Shown here: piece by piece, positions 8,009-16,601 of the stretch
How the letters are laid out: each line of letters begins with the position of its first letter
Position numbering within the stretch: the stretch's first letter is position 1
Source: Bacillota bacterium
GTDB taxonomy: Bacteria > Bacillota > Clostridia > Christensenellales > Aristaeellaceae
Length of the DNA: 53,238 nucleotides
Reading direction: 5' to 3'
NCBI GenBank assembly: GCA_023416585.1
Contig: JAEZHM010000103.1
Coordinates: 1 to 53,238 of the forward strand
The notes under the pieces: model-generated
The model's input: the letters and a program-made list of their open reading frames with translations, nothing else
The model's database searches: none
What the model was told of the DNA's origin: nothing
Program-made: the position numbers and the translations under genes

Positions 8009-8776
8009 ATGACAAACGGTCTATGGTACGATACATTTTACGAGGCGGTAGAGAAAAGCAAAGCCTATGTGTCGTACTGCACACAGGCATTCGGGCGGGA
8101 TTTTTCGCAGCAGGGTTTCAGCAACATGGAGCAATTGGAATTCATGCTGGAAAAGGTGCGTTTACAGCCCAATGGGAAGGTGCTGGACGTGGGCTGCGGC
8201 AACGGAAAGATGGTGGAGTACATAGCCTCCACTCAAGACGTAATAGGCTGCGGCTTCGATATATCCGGAACCGCCATCGAGGCTGCGAACAAAAGGATCG
8301 CGGGGAAAGAGAACTTGTTTTTTCGCAAGGGAAGCATCAATGATATAGATTACGAAGAGCAAAGCTTTGACGCGGTGCTTTCTGTAGATACGCTCTATTT
8401 TGCAGACGACCTTTTAAGGATCTTGCGGAAAATCCTGTGTTGGGTAAAACCGGGCGGGTGCTTCGCAGCTTACTTCAGCGAATTCAGGCTTTCCAATGAT
8501 GATCCGCTGAATAAACTGACACCGCATGGAACGGGGCTGGCCAAAGCATTAAAGGAGGGACAGATCCCCTATAAAGTGTTCGATCTCACGAAAAGCCATT
8601 ATGATGTCATGCGGCGCAAAAAGATTGTTCTTTCCGGCATGAAGCAGGAATTTGAGGCGGAAGAAACCAGGATATTGTATGAAAACGCGTTTACGGAATC
8701 GATTGATGAAGATATGAGCTATGAGGAGTTTTTAAAGTTCAGCGCAAGATACCTGTATGTTATTCGCCGTGATTAA
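8009..8776 (+). CDS. Class I SAM-dependent methyltransferase
   Basis: 255 residues. Motif I is VLDVGCGNGKMVEYI, the acidic end of beta-2 is CGFDISG, and the later motifs are FDAVLSVDTLYF and WVKPGGCFAAYF, so the complete Rossmann methyltransferase core is present. The N-terminal 50 residues (LWYDTFYEAVEKSKAYVSYC) and the C-terminal helix-rich part probably define the substrate, which I cannot name. The ATG at 8009 follows GGAGG by about 7 bases; the longer frame from 7946 lacks this. It stands alone, divergent from the receiver gene. Confidence 0.82.
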   Translation: MTNGLWYDTFYEAVEKSKAYVSYCTQAFGRDFSQQGFSNMEQLEFMLEKVRLQPNGKVLDVGCGNGKMVEYIASTQDVIGCGFDISGTAIEAANKRIAGKENLFFRKGSINDIDYEEQSFDAVLSVDTLYFADDLLRILRKILCWVKPGGCFAAYFSEFRLSNDDPLNKLTPHGTGLAKALKEGQIPYKVFDLTKSHYDVMRRKKIVLSGMKQEFEAEETRILYENAFTESIDEDMSYEEFLKFSARYLYVIRRD

Positions 8777-8940
8777 ACGATTCTCCCTGCACTCTCCATC
8801 ACCCCCTTAAAACGGCCAAGGGCTTGCGGGCCCTGGACCCAAAGAGGAGAATACGAGCTGACTGATGGAATGAATTGGAACTCATTGCTTATGCTGTACA
8901 AAGCAACCGAATACAAAAATGAAGTTGTTCAGGGATGGGT

Positions 8941-8984
8941 GCGGGAAGGGAGATTTTTTTGAAATGCTCCCATCCCGCTTTATT
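8941..8984 (+). terminator. Possible terminator between convergent genes
   Basis: GCGGGAAGGGAG (8941-8952) pairs with CTCCCATCCCGC (8967-8978), with a 2x2 internal mismatch and a T-rich loop, followed by TTTATT. It lies between the methyltransferase gene and the minus-strand MocR gene. The rest of 8777-8985 shows nothing recognisable. Confidence 0.45.
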
Positions 8985-8985
8985 A

Positions 8986-10383
8986 TCACTGTTCTTCCGT
9001 CCCCTCACGCACCGCCTTTGCAAGGAGAGATATGCCGGTCCGGATCTTCTCAGGGGTAAGATGGCCGTAGCCAAGGAGAAGCTTGTCCTGATGGCTGTCT
9101 TTTTGTATGCAATGACGGCAGACAGGCGTCACATATATGCCCAGGTCCCGGCAGGCTTTACGGAAAGCCTCGCCAAAGCGTATGCCCGGAAATTGTACGG
9201 CCAGGTGCAGCCCCGCCGCGTCGCCCCAAGGAATGAATCCTTTTCCGAAGGCATCCGTAAGCGCATCCAGCAGCGCCTGGCGCCGCTGGCCGTACACTCT
9301 GCGCATTTTTTGAATGTGCCTGTCCAGCTTGCGTGTTTGAAGGAGCATGCAAAGGGCAGCCTGCTCGAAGACGGGGTTCTGCACATCCGTATGGGTGCGC
9401 AAATCCCCCCATTTCTTTTGAAGAATTTTTGGCAGAAGCACAAAACCGATCCTGAGAGCCGGGAAGAGCGTTTTTGAGAACGTGCCCACATAGACCACAC
9501 GCTGGGGGTCCAGGGAATACAGCGGGGCGACCGGATCGCCGCAGTAGCGGAACTCGCTGTCGTAATCATCCTCGATGATGTATATCTCCTTATCCCTTGC
9601 ATAGCGGATGAGCGCGGCCCGGCGGGCGGCGGGGAGTATGCCGCCCAGCGGAAACTGGTGGGAAGGTGTGACATACACGGCAAAGGCGGCATCATCGCCG
9701 GGCAAAAGACCAGTCAAAATGCCCTGTTCGTCCACGGGCACGGGCAGCACCTTGCAGCCCCTGTTCAAAAATGTCTCCAGCATGCCCGAGTGGCACGGAT
9801 CCTCCGCCAAAAGCGCCCGGCCTCCTTCAAACAAAAGATCGGCGGCAAGATGCAGCGCGTGGGTCGCGCCGGCGGTGATGAATACATCGTCCGGCTGTAC
9901 GTTAAGGCCCCGGCTGCGGTACAGCCAGCCCGCTATTTCAAGGCGCAGCCCGTTAAGCCCCTGGGGACCTGTGTAACCGTAACTGGAAAGGGGCATCTCA
10001 TTCATAGCGCGGCGCATCATTTGATGCCAGAGGAATTTGGGGAACAGGTCCAAATCAGGGCTGCCGGTTCTGAAATCCGTCGTAAAGGTCCGGCCTGGCT
10101 CCGGCAGATTGGTTAGCGCGTCCGGAAGTTTTTCCAGGGCAAGGCTGCCGTTCACCACGGTCCTGGCGCCCCGGCGGCTCAAAAGGTATCCCTCCGACAA
10201 AAGCATCTCGTATGCTTCGCACACGGTGCTGCGGGATATATTCAAAGCCTGTGCCAGCTCCCTTGTGGAGGGTAGTGCTTCGCCGGCTTTCAAGCTTCCG
10301 TTTGTAATGCGCTCCCTAAGCGCTTCATACAGCCGGCGCTTTATGGGCCGCCCTGTCTGGCCGTTCCATTCAATACCCAGCAT
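8986..10383 (-). CDS. MocR/PdxR-type GntR regulator with aminotransferase-like domain
   Basis: 465 residues. A winged-helix GntR DNA-binding domain occupies about residues 15-85 (LYEALRERITNGSLKAGEAL, STRELAQALNISRSTVCEAY). A fold-type I aminotransferase domain follows, with IIEDDYDSEFRY and the PLP-binding lysine segment GTFSKTLFPALRIG. MocR proteins use PLP or an aldimine as effector rather than carrying out catalysis. The ATG at 10383 follows GGAGG closely. It is divergent from an EamA transporter gene, and the 118-bp region between them holds an inverted repeat over a promoter; MocR members often control a divergent transporter, so EamA is the likely target. Confidence 0.87.
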   Translation of the reverse strand: MLGIEWNGQTGRPIKRRLYEALRERITNGSLKAGEALPSTRELAQALNISRSTVCEAYEMLLSEGYLLSRRGARTVVNGSLALEKLPDALTNLPEPGRTFTTDFRTGSPDLDLFPKFLWHQMMRRAMNEMPLSSYGYTGPQGLNGLRLEIAGWLYRSRGLNVQPDDVFITAGATHALHLAADLLFEGGRALLAEDPCHSGMLETFLNRGCKVLPVPVDEQGILTGLLPGDDAAFAVYVTPSHQFPLGGILPAARRAALIRYARDKEIYIIEDDYDSEFRYCGDPVAPLYSLDPQRVVYVGTFSKTLFPALRIGFVLLPKILQKKWGDLRTHTDVQNPVFEQAALCMLLQTRKLDRHIQKMRRVYGQRRQALLDALTDAFGKGFIPWGDAAGLHLAVQFPGIRFGEAFRKACRDLGIYVTPVCRHCIQKDSHQDKLLLGYGHLTPEKIRTGISLLAKAVREGTEEQ

Positions 10384-10418
10384 ACTTCCTCCAACCGGAC
10401 TGCAAATATGCACGTTAT

Positions 10419-10454
10419 ACTGGCACTTTACCATACCAGTTTGCCGGCTATAAT
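10419..10454 (+). promoter_or_regulatory. Divergent promoter region with candidate MocR operator
   Basis: The inverted repeat ACTGG (10419-10423) / CCAGT (10436-10440) lies just upstream of a good -10 box, TATAAT (10449-10454), facing the EamA gene. The -35 (TTTACC, 10427-10432) falls within the repeat. Position fits MocR control; binding is not demonstrated. Confidence 0.45.
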
Positions 10455-10501
10455 CATACCATGGCTTTTAGAACAATGGAAGCATTCGGGAGGATGGAAG
10501 C

Positions 10502-11443
10502 ATGGCACATGGCATGAAAGGTCCCGCATTTTTGTTTTCAGCCTTTACGCTGGCAGGAACAAGCGTGATCGCGGGCCGGTTCGTATCCGGAAAACTGGGC
10601 GTTTTCACGATCACGGCAGTAAGCCTGTTTTTTGCGCTGGCGTTCCTGCTGCCTGTCTATTGTCAAAAGATAATGAAAGCCGCTGCCGCCCTTTCGCCCA
10701 AGGGATATCTCTTTTTGGCCGTGCAGGCGCTGTGCGGGATATTCCTGTTCCGCATGTTCCTGTTAAGCGGCCTGGAAAGGACAAGTTCCGGGGAGGCCGG
10801 AATTTTGACAAGCGCGACTCCGGCCATAACGGCGGTACTGGCCATGGTTTTTTTGAAGGAACGTGCGGGCTTCAAAAAGATGGCGGGCATTGGCCTGACT
10901 GTCGCTGGCGTGCTGCTCATACAGGGTCTTTTTGCACCGCGCAGCGCCTTTTCCGCAAGCAATATCGGGGGCAATATGCTGGTGATCTGCGCCGCCGCCT
11001 GCGAAGCGCTGTTCAACACATTTTCCAGAGCGTTTGCGATGAAGGGCAATAGCAGCCGCCTTTTAAAGGTGGAGCCGCCCGTTCAAACGGCCATCGTATC
11101 CTTTATGGCGCTTGCCTTTTGCCTGATCCCGGCTATTGGGGAGCAGCCCATTTGCCGTCTTTGCGCCATCGGCCTTACGGAATGGCTGGCGCTTATGTGG
11201 TACGGCCTGTTTGTGACGGCGCTGGCCTTCATCTGCTGGTATGAGGGCATCAGGCGGTGCGGAGCACTGACAGCCGCCGCATATTCCGGCATGATGCCCT
11301 TTTCCTCCGCGCTGCTGTCCGTTGTGATCCTTCACGAAAGGCCGGATGTTGTGAAGCTTGCGGGCGGGCTTATGATATTGGGGGGCATGATCTTATTAAG
11401 CCTGCGCGCCGCCCGGGAAAAGGCCGTTCAAAAAGCCGCCTGA
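10502..11443 (+). CDS. EamA/DMT-family membrane transporter
   Basis: 313 residues with about ten hydrophobic helices in two similar EamA halves. Typical signatures are RFVSGKLGVFTITAVSLFFA near the N-terminus, TSATPAITAVLAMVFLKERA closing the first half, and YSGMMPFSSALLSVVILHER in the second. Family members export amino acids or other metabolites. The ATG at 10502 is preceded by GGAGG. It is divergent from the MocR gene, which suggests a substrate related to amino acids or vitamin B6 metabolism; this is inferred from context only. Confidence 0.83.
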   Translation: MAHGMKGPAFLFSAFTLAGTSVIAGRFVSGKLGVFTITAVSLFFALAFLLPVYCQKIMKAAAALSPKGYLFLAVQALCGIFLFRMFLLSGLERTSSGEAGILTSATPAITAVLAMVFLKERAGFKKMAGIGLTVAGVLLIQGLFAPRSAFSASNIGGNMLVICAAACEALFNTFSRAFAMKGNSSRLLKVEPPVQTAIVSFMALAFCLIPAIGEQPICRLCAIGLTEWLALMWYGLFVTALAFICWYEGIRRCGALTAAAYSGMMPFSSALLSVVILHERPDVVKLAGGLMILGGMILLSLRAAREKAVQKAA

Positions 11444-11587
11444 AAGAATGCGCCTTTCCAAGAAAGGAATCGCCCGGCGTCCATCGAATAGGAAAGGAGG
11501 CTGCGGCAAAGATTCTTGCTGAGGGGGCGGTTCCCGGTGGATGGGAAGGTTCTCAATCATAAACAAAGCACGGATGCCGGCGATCCT

Positions 11588-12574
11588 ATGGACGCGGTCG
11601 AGGTGATCGAGTATGACGCGGAGCAGCGAAAAACATATACGGTGCCATACTCCCGCCCGGAGGAATTTGCGGCACTCGCCCGTATACCCGAAAAGCGCGT
11701 CCGTTGGATCAATGTGGACGGCCAGTATACGGAAGATGCACTGGAAAGGCTGTGCGGCGCCTTTCACATCCATCCGCTGGTGATACACAACATCTTAAAC
11801 AAGGAGCAGCGCGCCAAGATTGAGGTATACCCCAATTTCCTGTATATTGTGGCCAAGATGATCTATTTTTCCGGCGAAGATATGGTGGTGGAGCATGTCA
11901 ACTTTTTGCTGGGAACGAACTATGTGATCACAGTCGGCGAAGTCAAAGGGGATGTGTTTGATACCATCCGCGGCTGGATCGACTCAAAGGGTGCGCATGT
12001 GCGCAATTCCGGAGCCGATTACCTGATCTATCTGCTTCTGGATGCCGTGGTGGAAGGGTACTTCGATGTGCTGGAAGTTTTAAACGAGAGGATCGACACG
12101 CTGGAAGAAAAAGTGATTGCCACAACCACCCAGGAGCATTTGTCTGCGATCCGTAGGATCAAAAATTCGCTGCTGCGTTTGAACCGATACATCTGGCCGC
12201 TCAGAGACGTGGCCTCCCTGATGGGAAAGGAATCAACGCCCTTGATCGCAGCCTCCACAGAACCCTATCTTCGGGACGTGTACAACCATATCGCGCAGGC
12301 CATAGATTCCACGGAAACCAGCCGGGAGCTGCTTTCAAGCCTCACCGACCTGCATATATCCAATACCAGCTACAAGCTAAACGAGATCATGAAGGTGCTG
12401 ACCATCATATCCACCATCTTCATACCGCTGACGTTCATCGCAGGTGTTTACGGCATGAACTTTCATTATATGCCTGAGCTTACCTGGCCCTGGGGGTATG
12501 GCGTTATTTGGCTGGTGATGCTTATCATTGCTGCGTGCATGGTGTATTATTTCAAAAAGAAGAAATGGTTTTAG
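11588..12574 (+). CDS. CorA-like divalent metal transporter
   Basis: 328 residues from the chosen ATG. The long soluble N-terminal domain is followed by two C-terminal helices; the pore signature YGMNFHYMPEL sits between them and the tail is positively charged (YYFKKKKWF). CorA pentamers admit Mg2+, or Co2+/Ni2+, through the GMN filter. Start choice is uncertain: an in-frame TTG at 11516 would add 24 residues and lies 15 bases after a strong GGAAAGGAGG, while the ATG at 11588 gives the usual N-terminus (MDAVEVIEYDA) but has only a weak ribosome site. A bidirectional terminator follows at once. Confidence 0.85.
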   Translation: MDAVEVIEYDAEQRKTYTVPYSRPEEFAALARIPEKRVRWINVDGQYTEDALERLCGAFHIHPLVIHNILNKEQRAKIEVYPNFLYIVAKMIYFSGEDMVVEHVNFLLGTNYVITVGEVKGDVFDTIRGWIDSKGAHVRNSGADYLIYLLLDAVVEGYFDVLEVLNERIDTLEEKVIATTTQEHLSAIRRIKNSLLRLNRYIWPLRDVASLMGKESTPLIAASTEPYLRDVYNHIAQAIDSTETSRELLSSLTDLHISNTSYKLNEIMKVLTIISTIFIPLTFIAGVYGMNFHYMPELTWPWGYGVIWLVMLIIAACMVYYFKKKKWF

Positions 12575-12583
12575 AAGTTACAT

Positions 12584-12621
12584 GCAAACAAAAAGACCCG
12601 ATCATGGGTCTTTTTGTTTGC
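12584..12621. terminator. Bidirectional rho-independent terminator
   Basis: A perfect 16-bp stem, GCAAACAAAAAGACCC/GGGTCTTTTTGTTTGC, with a 6-base loop. The A-rich and T-rich arms serve both strands. It separates corA from the convergent end of the Trk operon. Confidence 0.88.
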
Positions 12622-12624
12622 AAA

Positions 12625-13122
12625 CTATAGCTTAAGCCCCCGCCGTCTTATGATCATATACGCAAACAGGATCACAGCGGCGGTTGCCAACACCACGGCG
12701 GCAGGCAGCTTCCAGGGCTCTGTACTTTCGGCCACAGCATATCCCTTTTCCATAAGCTCCATTTTCACGGCGTGGATATCCAGATCGCCGCCGTGCTCCG
12801 GGCAGGCGCGGTGGTATATGCCAGTAATCTTCACCTCATCGCCGTGCACTTTATACCTGCCGGCCATGGCAATCCCGGACATTAGCTGATTTTCCGCCCA
12901 AATGCCTATTGCGTTTGATCCGTCGGATACATTGATCCAGGTATAACCGCCCCGAACCATGATATCGCCTACAGCTTCCCCTGTAAACACTATCTCCTGC
13001 CCGTCTAGTTCCATTGCCTTTTCAATCAGATCGGTGCTGGAAATATTCACGGCCGAGGCCAGGGCGGGAAGCGATACAACGATGATTATGACAAGCAGGA
13101 TTGCGGCTATGATCTTTGACAT
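12625..13122 (-). CDS. Membrane-anchored OB-fold protein at the end of the Trk operon
   Basis: 165 residues. An N-terminal hydrophobic helix (signal or anchor) is followed by an extracytoplasmic OB-like beta domain (DGQEIVFTGEAVGDIM, WINVSDGSNAIGIW, GDEVKITGIYHRACPEHGGD), then a second helix and a basic tail (IIRRRGLKL). OB domains of this shape occur in CcmE-like and tRNA-anticodon-like families; no precise function is known to me. The CPEHGGDLDIH stretch could bind metal or haem, but this is only a suggestion. The ATG at 13122 follows AAGGTG inside the end of trkH, and the genes overlap by 16 bp, so they are probably translationally coupled. Confidence 0.75.
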   Translation of the reverse strand: MSKIIAAILLVIIIVVSLPALASAVNISSTDLIEKAMELDGQEIVFTGEAVGDIMVRGGYTWINVSDGSNAIGIWAENQLMSGIAMAGRYKVHGDEVKITGIYHRACPEHGGDLDIHAVKMELMEKGYAVAESTEPWKLPAAVVLATAAVILFAYMIIRRRGLKL

Positions 13123-14630
13123 TTCTTTTTCACCTTCATCGCAAAATACGCGCCCAGGGCCAGAATGGACATAAACTCCAGGCGGGCCAGCCACATAATG
13201 ATGATATAAGTGACCTTCAATACCGCCGGCATGGCTACCGAGGTAAGGCCTGCGCTCAGGCCCACGTTTCCAGTAGCCGAGGCCGACTCGAAAGCTGCCA
13301 GGCCAAAGGGATACCCGCAAAGCATGCCGATGAGCGTACCCAGCGTAAAGGTCACAATATAGGCCATCACGATCAATAGCGCATTTCTTGCAATGTTGTC
13401 ATCCAGGATAACATCCTTGATATGGTGGTATTTTTGCACCGACACCATGGATTCAGGCTGCACCATGCGCTTGACATCCTTGCGGAAGGCGCTGAAGATA
13501 ATGCCCATCCGCAATCCTTTGAAGCCGCCGGCCGTGGAACAGGCGCTTCCGCCGATAAGCATGGCGATAATGATGGCGAACAGAGCGATGTCGCCCCATT
13601 CGTTGTAGAACTGCTTGGCATAGATGGACATGAAACCGGTGGTGGTGTGGCCGGAGATAAGCTGGTAAAACCCTTTGCGGAACATGGCCACAGCGCCGGG
13701 GTAGACCTTCAGTTGCATGAGCCCCAGTGTTGCAATCAATGTGAGCACGGTGACAGTTATAGTAAAGGAGATCGTTTCGACATTCTTTGTCAGTTCTCTT
13801 TTACGGCCCGTAAATGCGGCATAGTGCAGCGCAAAATTGAAGGAGCCGATAATGAAAAACACAATGGTGATGATTTCATACAGCGCATCATGATAGTAAA
13901 GGATATTTTGGGACATGGGTCCGAAGCCGCCCGTGCTCCACGCTGACATGAAGATCCACAGCCCGTGCAGGAAAGCCCGATCCGGCGCCATGCCGGCCCT
14001 AAGCCCCGCGATCCACAGGCAAAGCGTACCTGCCGCAAGATAGGCCATGCTGATCAGCCAGATATACCTTGAGGTATGGACCACATTGGGCATGAGCCGC
14101 TCATCTTTGCCCTCACCCACATACATTTTGTACGCGCCGCTGGAACCCTTGATCAGCACCGTTAAAACCAGCACCACCATGCCCTGGCCGCCTACAAAGG
14201 TCAGCAAGTGGCGCCACATATTGATGCCGTTGGACAAATGGTCCATATCCTGAATCAACGTAAGCCCTGTGGTGGTAAAGCCGCTCATCACATCAAAGCA
14301 GCTGTCCAGGTAGCTTAAATAACTTCCGCTCAGATAATAGGGCAGCGCGCACAGCAGCATGCCCACAAACCAGGCCCCGGCGGTAACCACCATGCCTTCG
14401 CCCCAGTGAAGCTTTCGCCTGCGGTATTTTAAGAACAAAAGCATCAGCGATCCGCCGATCAATAGCGAAATGGAAGCGCCAATGGTAAAATCAATCAAAA
14501 CAGGCCATTCCCTGTATAGAAGCGAAGTGACAAGGGGAATGAGTTCCACCAGCCCCAAGCCTACGATAACAATGCCAACATAATAACAAATGGGTCCAAG
14601 CTGGCTTTCATGACTCCGTTTTTCCATCAT
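13107..14630 (-). CDS. trkH: TrkH/KtrB-type potassium uptake channel subunit
   Basis: 507 residues with about ten membrane helices and four selectivity-filter segments: GFTTTGLTLI, WSTGGFGPM, TTGFMSIYA and GNVGLSAG. The GSACSTAGGFKGLR segment is a conserved loop of the TrkH family. It forms the potassium-conducting part of the Trk system; gating comes from the TrkA proteins encoded just upstream. I chose ATG 14630 (MMEKRSHES); an in-frame GTG at 14636 is also possible. GGGTGGTG, overlapping the stop of the micropeptide gene, can act as ribosome site, implying coupled translation. Confidence 0.9.
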   Translation of the reverse strand: MMEKRSHESQLGPICYYVGIVIVGLGLVELIPLVTSLLYREWPVLIDFTIGASISLLIGGSLMLLFLKYRRRKLHWGEGMVVTAGAWFVGMLLCALPYYLSGSYLSYLDSCFDVMSGFTTTGLTLIQDMDHLSNGINMWRHLLTFVGGQGMVVLVLTVLIKGSSGAYKMYVGEGKDERLMPNVVHTSRYIWLISMAYLAAGTLCLWIAGLRAGMAPDRAFLHGLWIFMSAWSTGGFGPMSQNILYYHDALYEIITIVFFIIGSFNFALHYAAFTGRKRELTKNVETISFTITVTVLTLIATLGLMQLKVYPGAVAMFRKGFYQLISGHTTTGFMSIYAKQFYNEWGDIALFAIIIAMLIGGSACSTAGGFKGLRMGIIFSAFRKDVKRMVQPESMVSVQKYHHIKDVILDDNIARNALLIVMAYIVTFTLGTLIGMLCGYPFGLAAFESASATGNVGLSAGLTSVAMPAVLKVTYIIIMWLARLEFMSILALGAYFAMKVKKKCQRS

Positions 14631-14637
14631 ACGCACT

Positions 14638-14742
14638 TCACCACCCGTTCAAAAGCGAAACGACAAAACACACAAGGATCAGCCCGCCGGCAAACAGTAT
14701 CTCCGCCAGCATGCCTAAAAGCCCGTCGCGGATTTTTTTCAT
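14638..14742 (-). CDS. 34-residue single-helix membrane peptide in the Trk operon
   Basis: Found by reading the gap between trkA and trkH. ATG at 14742, stop TGA at 14638, with a strong GGGAGGAAGG ribosome site 4 bases upstream. The product starts MKKIRDGLLGMLAEILFAGG and ends LVCFVVSLLNGW: a basic N-terminus and one hydrophobic helix of about 22 residues. It is 15 bases after the trkA stop and 7 bases before the trkH start, so it belongs to the operon. Small single-helix subunits stabilise other potassium systems (KdpF), and a similar role for TrkH is an inference. I do not know a named family for it. Confidence 0.7.
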   Translation of the reverse strand: MKKIRDGLLGMLAEILFAGGLILVCFVVSLLNGW

Positions 14743-14757
14743 GAGGCCTTCCTCCCA

Positions 14758-15432
14758 TCAGCTGGAAAAGTATTCGGTCAGCTTTTTCATATTGCCGTCA
14801 TGGGAAAGGGCAATAACGCTGTCACCGGCATGGATCTGCGTCTGCCCATCGGGAATGAAGGCATCCTTATCCCGGATGACGGAAATCAGTATGGTGCCCT
14901 TGGGCAGGTCCAGGTTTGCCACCGATTTGCCGGCCGCCGGGGAAGATTGCGAAACGGGCATGTCCTTAATGCGAAAGTCGCCCACCTTTTGCTTGAGCAT
15001 TTGGTTGATGCTGGCCCAATCCACCTCATGGCCGATGATGGCGGCGATATGCGCGGTGCTGCTGACCACGGAATCGACGCCCAATTGTTTGAAGACCTGA
15101 ATGTTCTTGGGATTATTGACCCTGGCAATGGTGCGGGGTACTTTGAAATACTGTTTGGCCAGCTGGCAGGCCACAAGATTGTTCTGGTCGTGGCCTGTAA
15201 CAGCAATCAGGATATCCGCATCAGCTATTTGAGCGTCATTCAGATAATTGATGTCCGTACCGTCACCGTGTACAAGGCCGATGCCAAGATCGCTCAATTC
15301 CCCTGCAATTTTATTGCATTGTGCTTCGTCCTCGTCTATCAGAACGATTCTGTGCTTTTCTGGGGCGAGCGTTTTGGCCAGATAGTACCCAACCTTTCCT
15401 CCGCCAACAATAATGATAAACAATCGACTCAC
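14758..15432 (-). CDS. trkA: TrkA-type potassium uptake regulatory protein (second copy)
   Basis: 224 residues. An RCK-N Rossmann domain has the intact nucleotide motif VGGGKVG and an acidic end of beta-2 (VLIDEDE); an RCK-C domain follows from about residue 140 (IKDMPV to the C-terminus). TrkA rings bind NAD(H) or ATP/ADP and gate TrkH. The GTG start overlaps the stop of the upstream trkA paralogue by 4 bp (GTGA), a sign of coupling. Together with its neighbour it could form a hetero-ring or the two halves of a duplicated RCK protein. Confidence 0.9.
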   Translation of the reverse strand: MSRLFIIIVGGGKVGYYLAKTLAPEKHRIVLIDEDEAQCNKIAGELSDLGIGLVHGDGTDINYLNDAQIADADILIAVTGHDQNNLVACQLAKQYFKVPRTIARVNNPKNIQVFKQLGVDSVVSSTAHIAAIIGHEVDWASINQMLKQKVGDFRIKDMPVSQSSPAAGKSVANLDLPKGTILISVIRDKDAFIPDGQTQIHAGDSVIALSHDGNMKKLTEYFSS

Positions 15433-16043
15433 TCTCCCAAAGCCGCATATTCGGCAACGACAAGCATATCGCTGGGTTCGATGACCGTTTTGGGTGTCAA
15501 CAAGGAAAACGTATCGTTTCTGATGATGCCAAGAATGGATTCATATTTGGCTTCGCCCATGTTCTTGCCCAAAAAACGCCGCTGGGGCTTGATCACGCGA
15601 AAGGTAACACCCGTACCGTGAATATTCAAAGTGTCCACCGGGCTTTCGCTTAAAAGCTGGCTCTTGAGCTTTGCAACAGCCAGCGTTGTGGGGCAGATGG
15701 TGGTCAGCCCCATTTTCGCCATGATGGTCTCACGCTGGGGATCATACACTCTGGTAATGACATGCGGAACATGAAACAGTTCCCGGGCCACCTGGGAAAC
15801 CATGATGTTCATGTTATCGTCGTCTGTAACGGCCGCCAGCGCATCGGCCTGATCTACGCCCGCGCTGCGCAGTACATCTTCGTCAATGGGCAGGCCTGTG
15901 ATGGTCACACCGTTGAAACCCGAACCAAGCGCTTCAAAATGGCTGGGATCGCTGTCGATGACGACCACATCGTGGTTTTCCTGTGAAAGTTCCAGCGCGA
16001 GGTTAGAACCCACCTTGCGGCAGCCCGCAATAATGACATACAT
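15429..16043 (-). CDS. trkA: TrkA-type potassium uptake regulatory protein (first copy)
   Basis: 204 residues. RCK-N followed by RCK-C (VDTLNIHGTGVTFRVIKP onward). The glycine-rich loop reads AGCRKVGSNLA, where the usual second glycine of GxGxxG is Arg, so nucleotide binding may be altered. The rest of the RCK-N core is conserved (VVVIDSDPSHFEAL, AVTDDDNMNIM). ATG at 16043 with GGGGTG about 7 bases upstream. It begins the trkA-trkA-peptide-trkH-OB block, 32 bases after the TPR gene. Confidence 0.88.
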   Translation of the reverse strand: MYVIIAGCRKVGSNLALELSQENHDVVVIDSDPSHFEALGSGFNGVTITGLPIDEDVLRSAGVDQADALAAVTDDDNMNIMVSQVARELFHVPHVITRVYDPQRETIMAKMGLTTICPTTLAVAKLKSQLLSESPVDTLNIHGTGVTFRVIKPQRRFLGKNMGEAKYESILGIIRNDTFSLLTPKTVIEPSDMLVVAEYAALGE

Positions 16044-16075
16044 ATTACTTCACCCCATTTTTGTTCTTTGCCATA

Positions 16076-16423
16076 TCAGGCTTCGGTTGTCAGCCCGGCC
16101 TTATCTCCCGATGCATACGCGCCGTAATCATAGTTTTCGGCAACGTTAAAGCCGTACATCGTAAGCCTTTCCAGATTGCGGCAGGAAGGCTTGTAGGTGG
16201 GGTCCAGCGCATAGGCGGCGCGGTAATGCTGCCTGGCGGCCACATCGTCGCCCTGAAGCTCATACAAAATGCCCAGAAGGTTGTGGGGTTCCGGGGCATC
16301 CATATTCATCGCCATGGCGCCTGATAAGATCTGGCGGGACGATGAAAAATCCCGTGCTTTTAAAGCTAAAACCGCCCTTTCGATCTCAGTGGAAAAAGCG
16401 GGAGACGGTACATTCTTTTTCAT
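16076..16423 (-). CDS. Small TPR-containing protein leading the Trk operon
   Basis: 115 residues, with about two tetratricopeptide-like helical hairpins (ALKARDFSSSRQILSGAMAM and LLGILYELQGDDVAARQHYR, then AYALDPTYKPSCRNLERL). TPRs mediate protein contacts; no enzymatic motif is visible. ATG 16423 follows GGAAGG at 7 bases; a TTG at 16429 is less likely. The 32-bp gap to trkA suggests it is the first gene of the potassium operon, perhaps an assembly or sensing partner, which is inference. Confidence 0.75.
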   Translation of the reverse strand: MKKNVPSPAFSTEIERAVLALKARDFSSSRQILSGAMAMNMDAPEPHNLLGILYELQGDDVAARQHYRAAYALDPTYKPSCRNLERLTMYGFNVAENYDYGAYASGDKAGLTTEA

Positions 16424-16601
16424 ATACAATCCTTCCTTTCCGGGGAATGATTGTATTATAGATGGTGCGGCATAAGGATGGTGTGAATATGAATCCGGCG
16501 GTGTGAGGTTTTTGTGAAAATGGAAAAGCCGCCATAAAGGCGGCGCAGACCATCAACAAATTCGAGTAAACTTTCAGGGATGCATTGAAGGTGGTTCCTT
16601 T

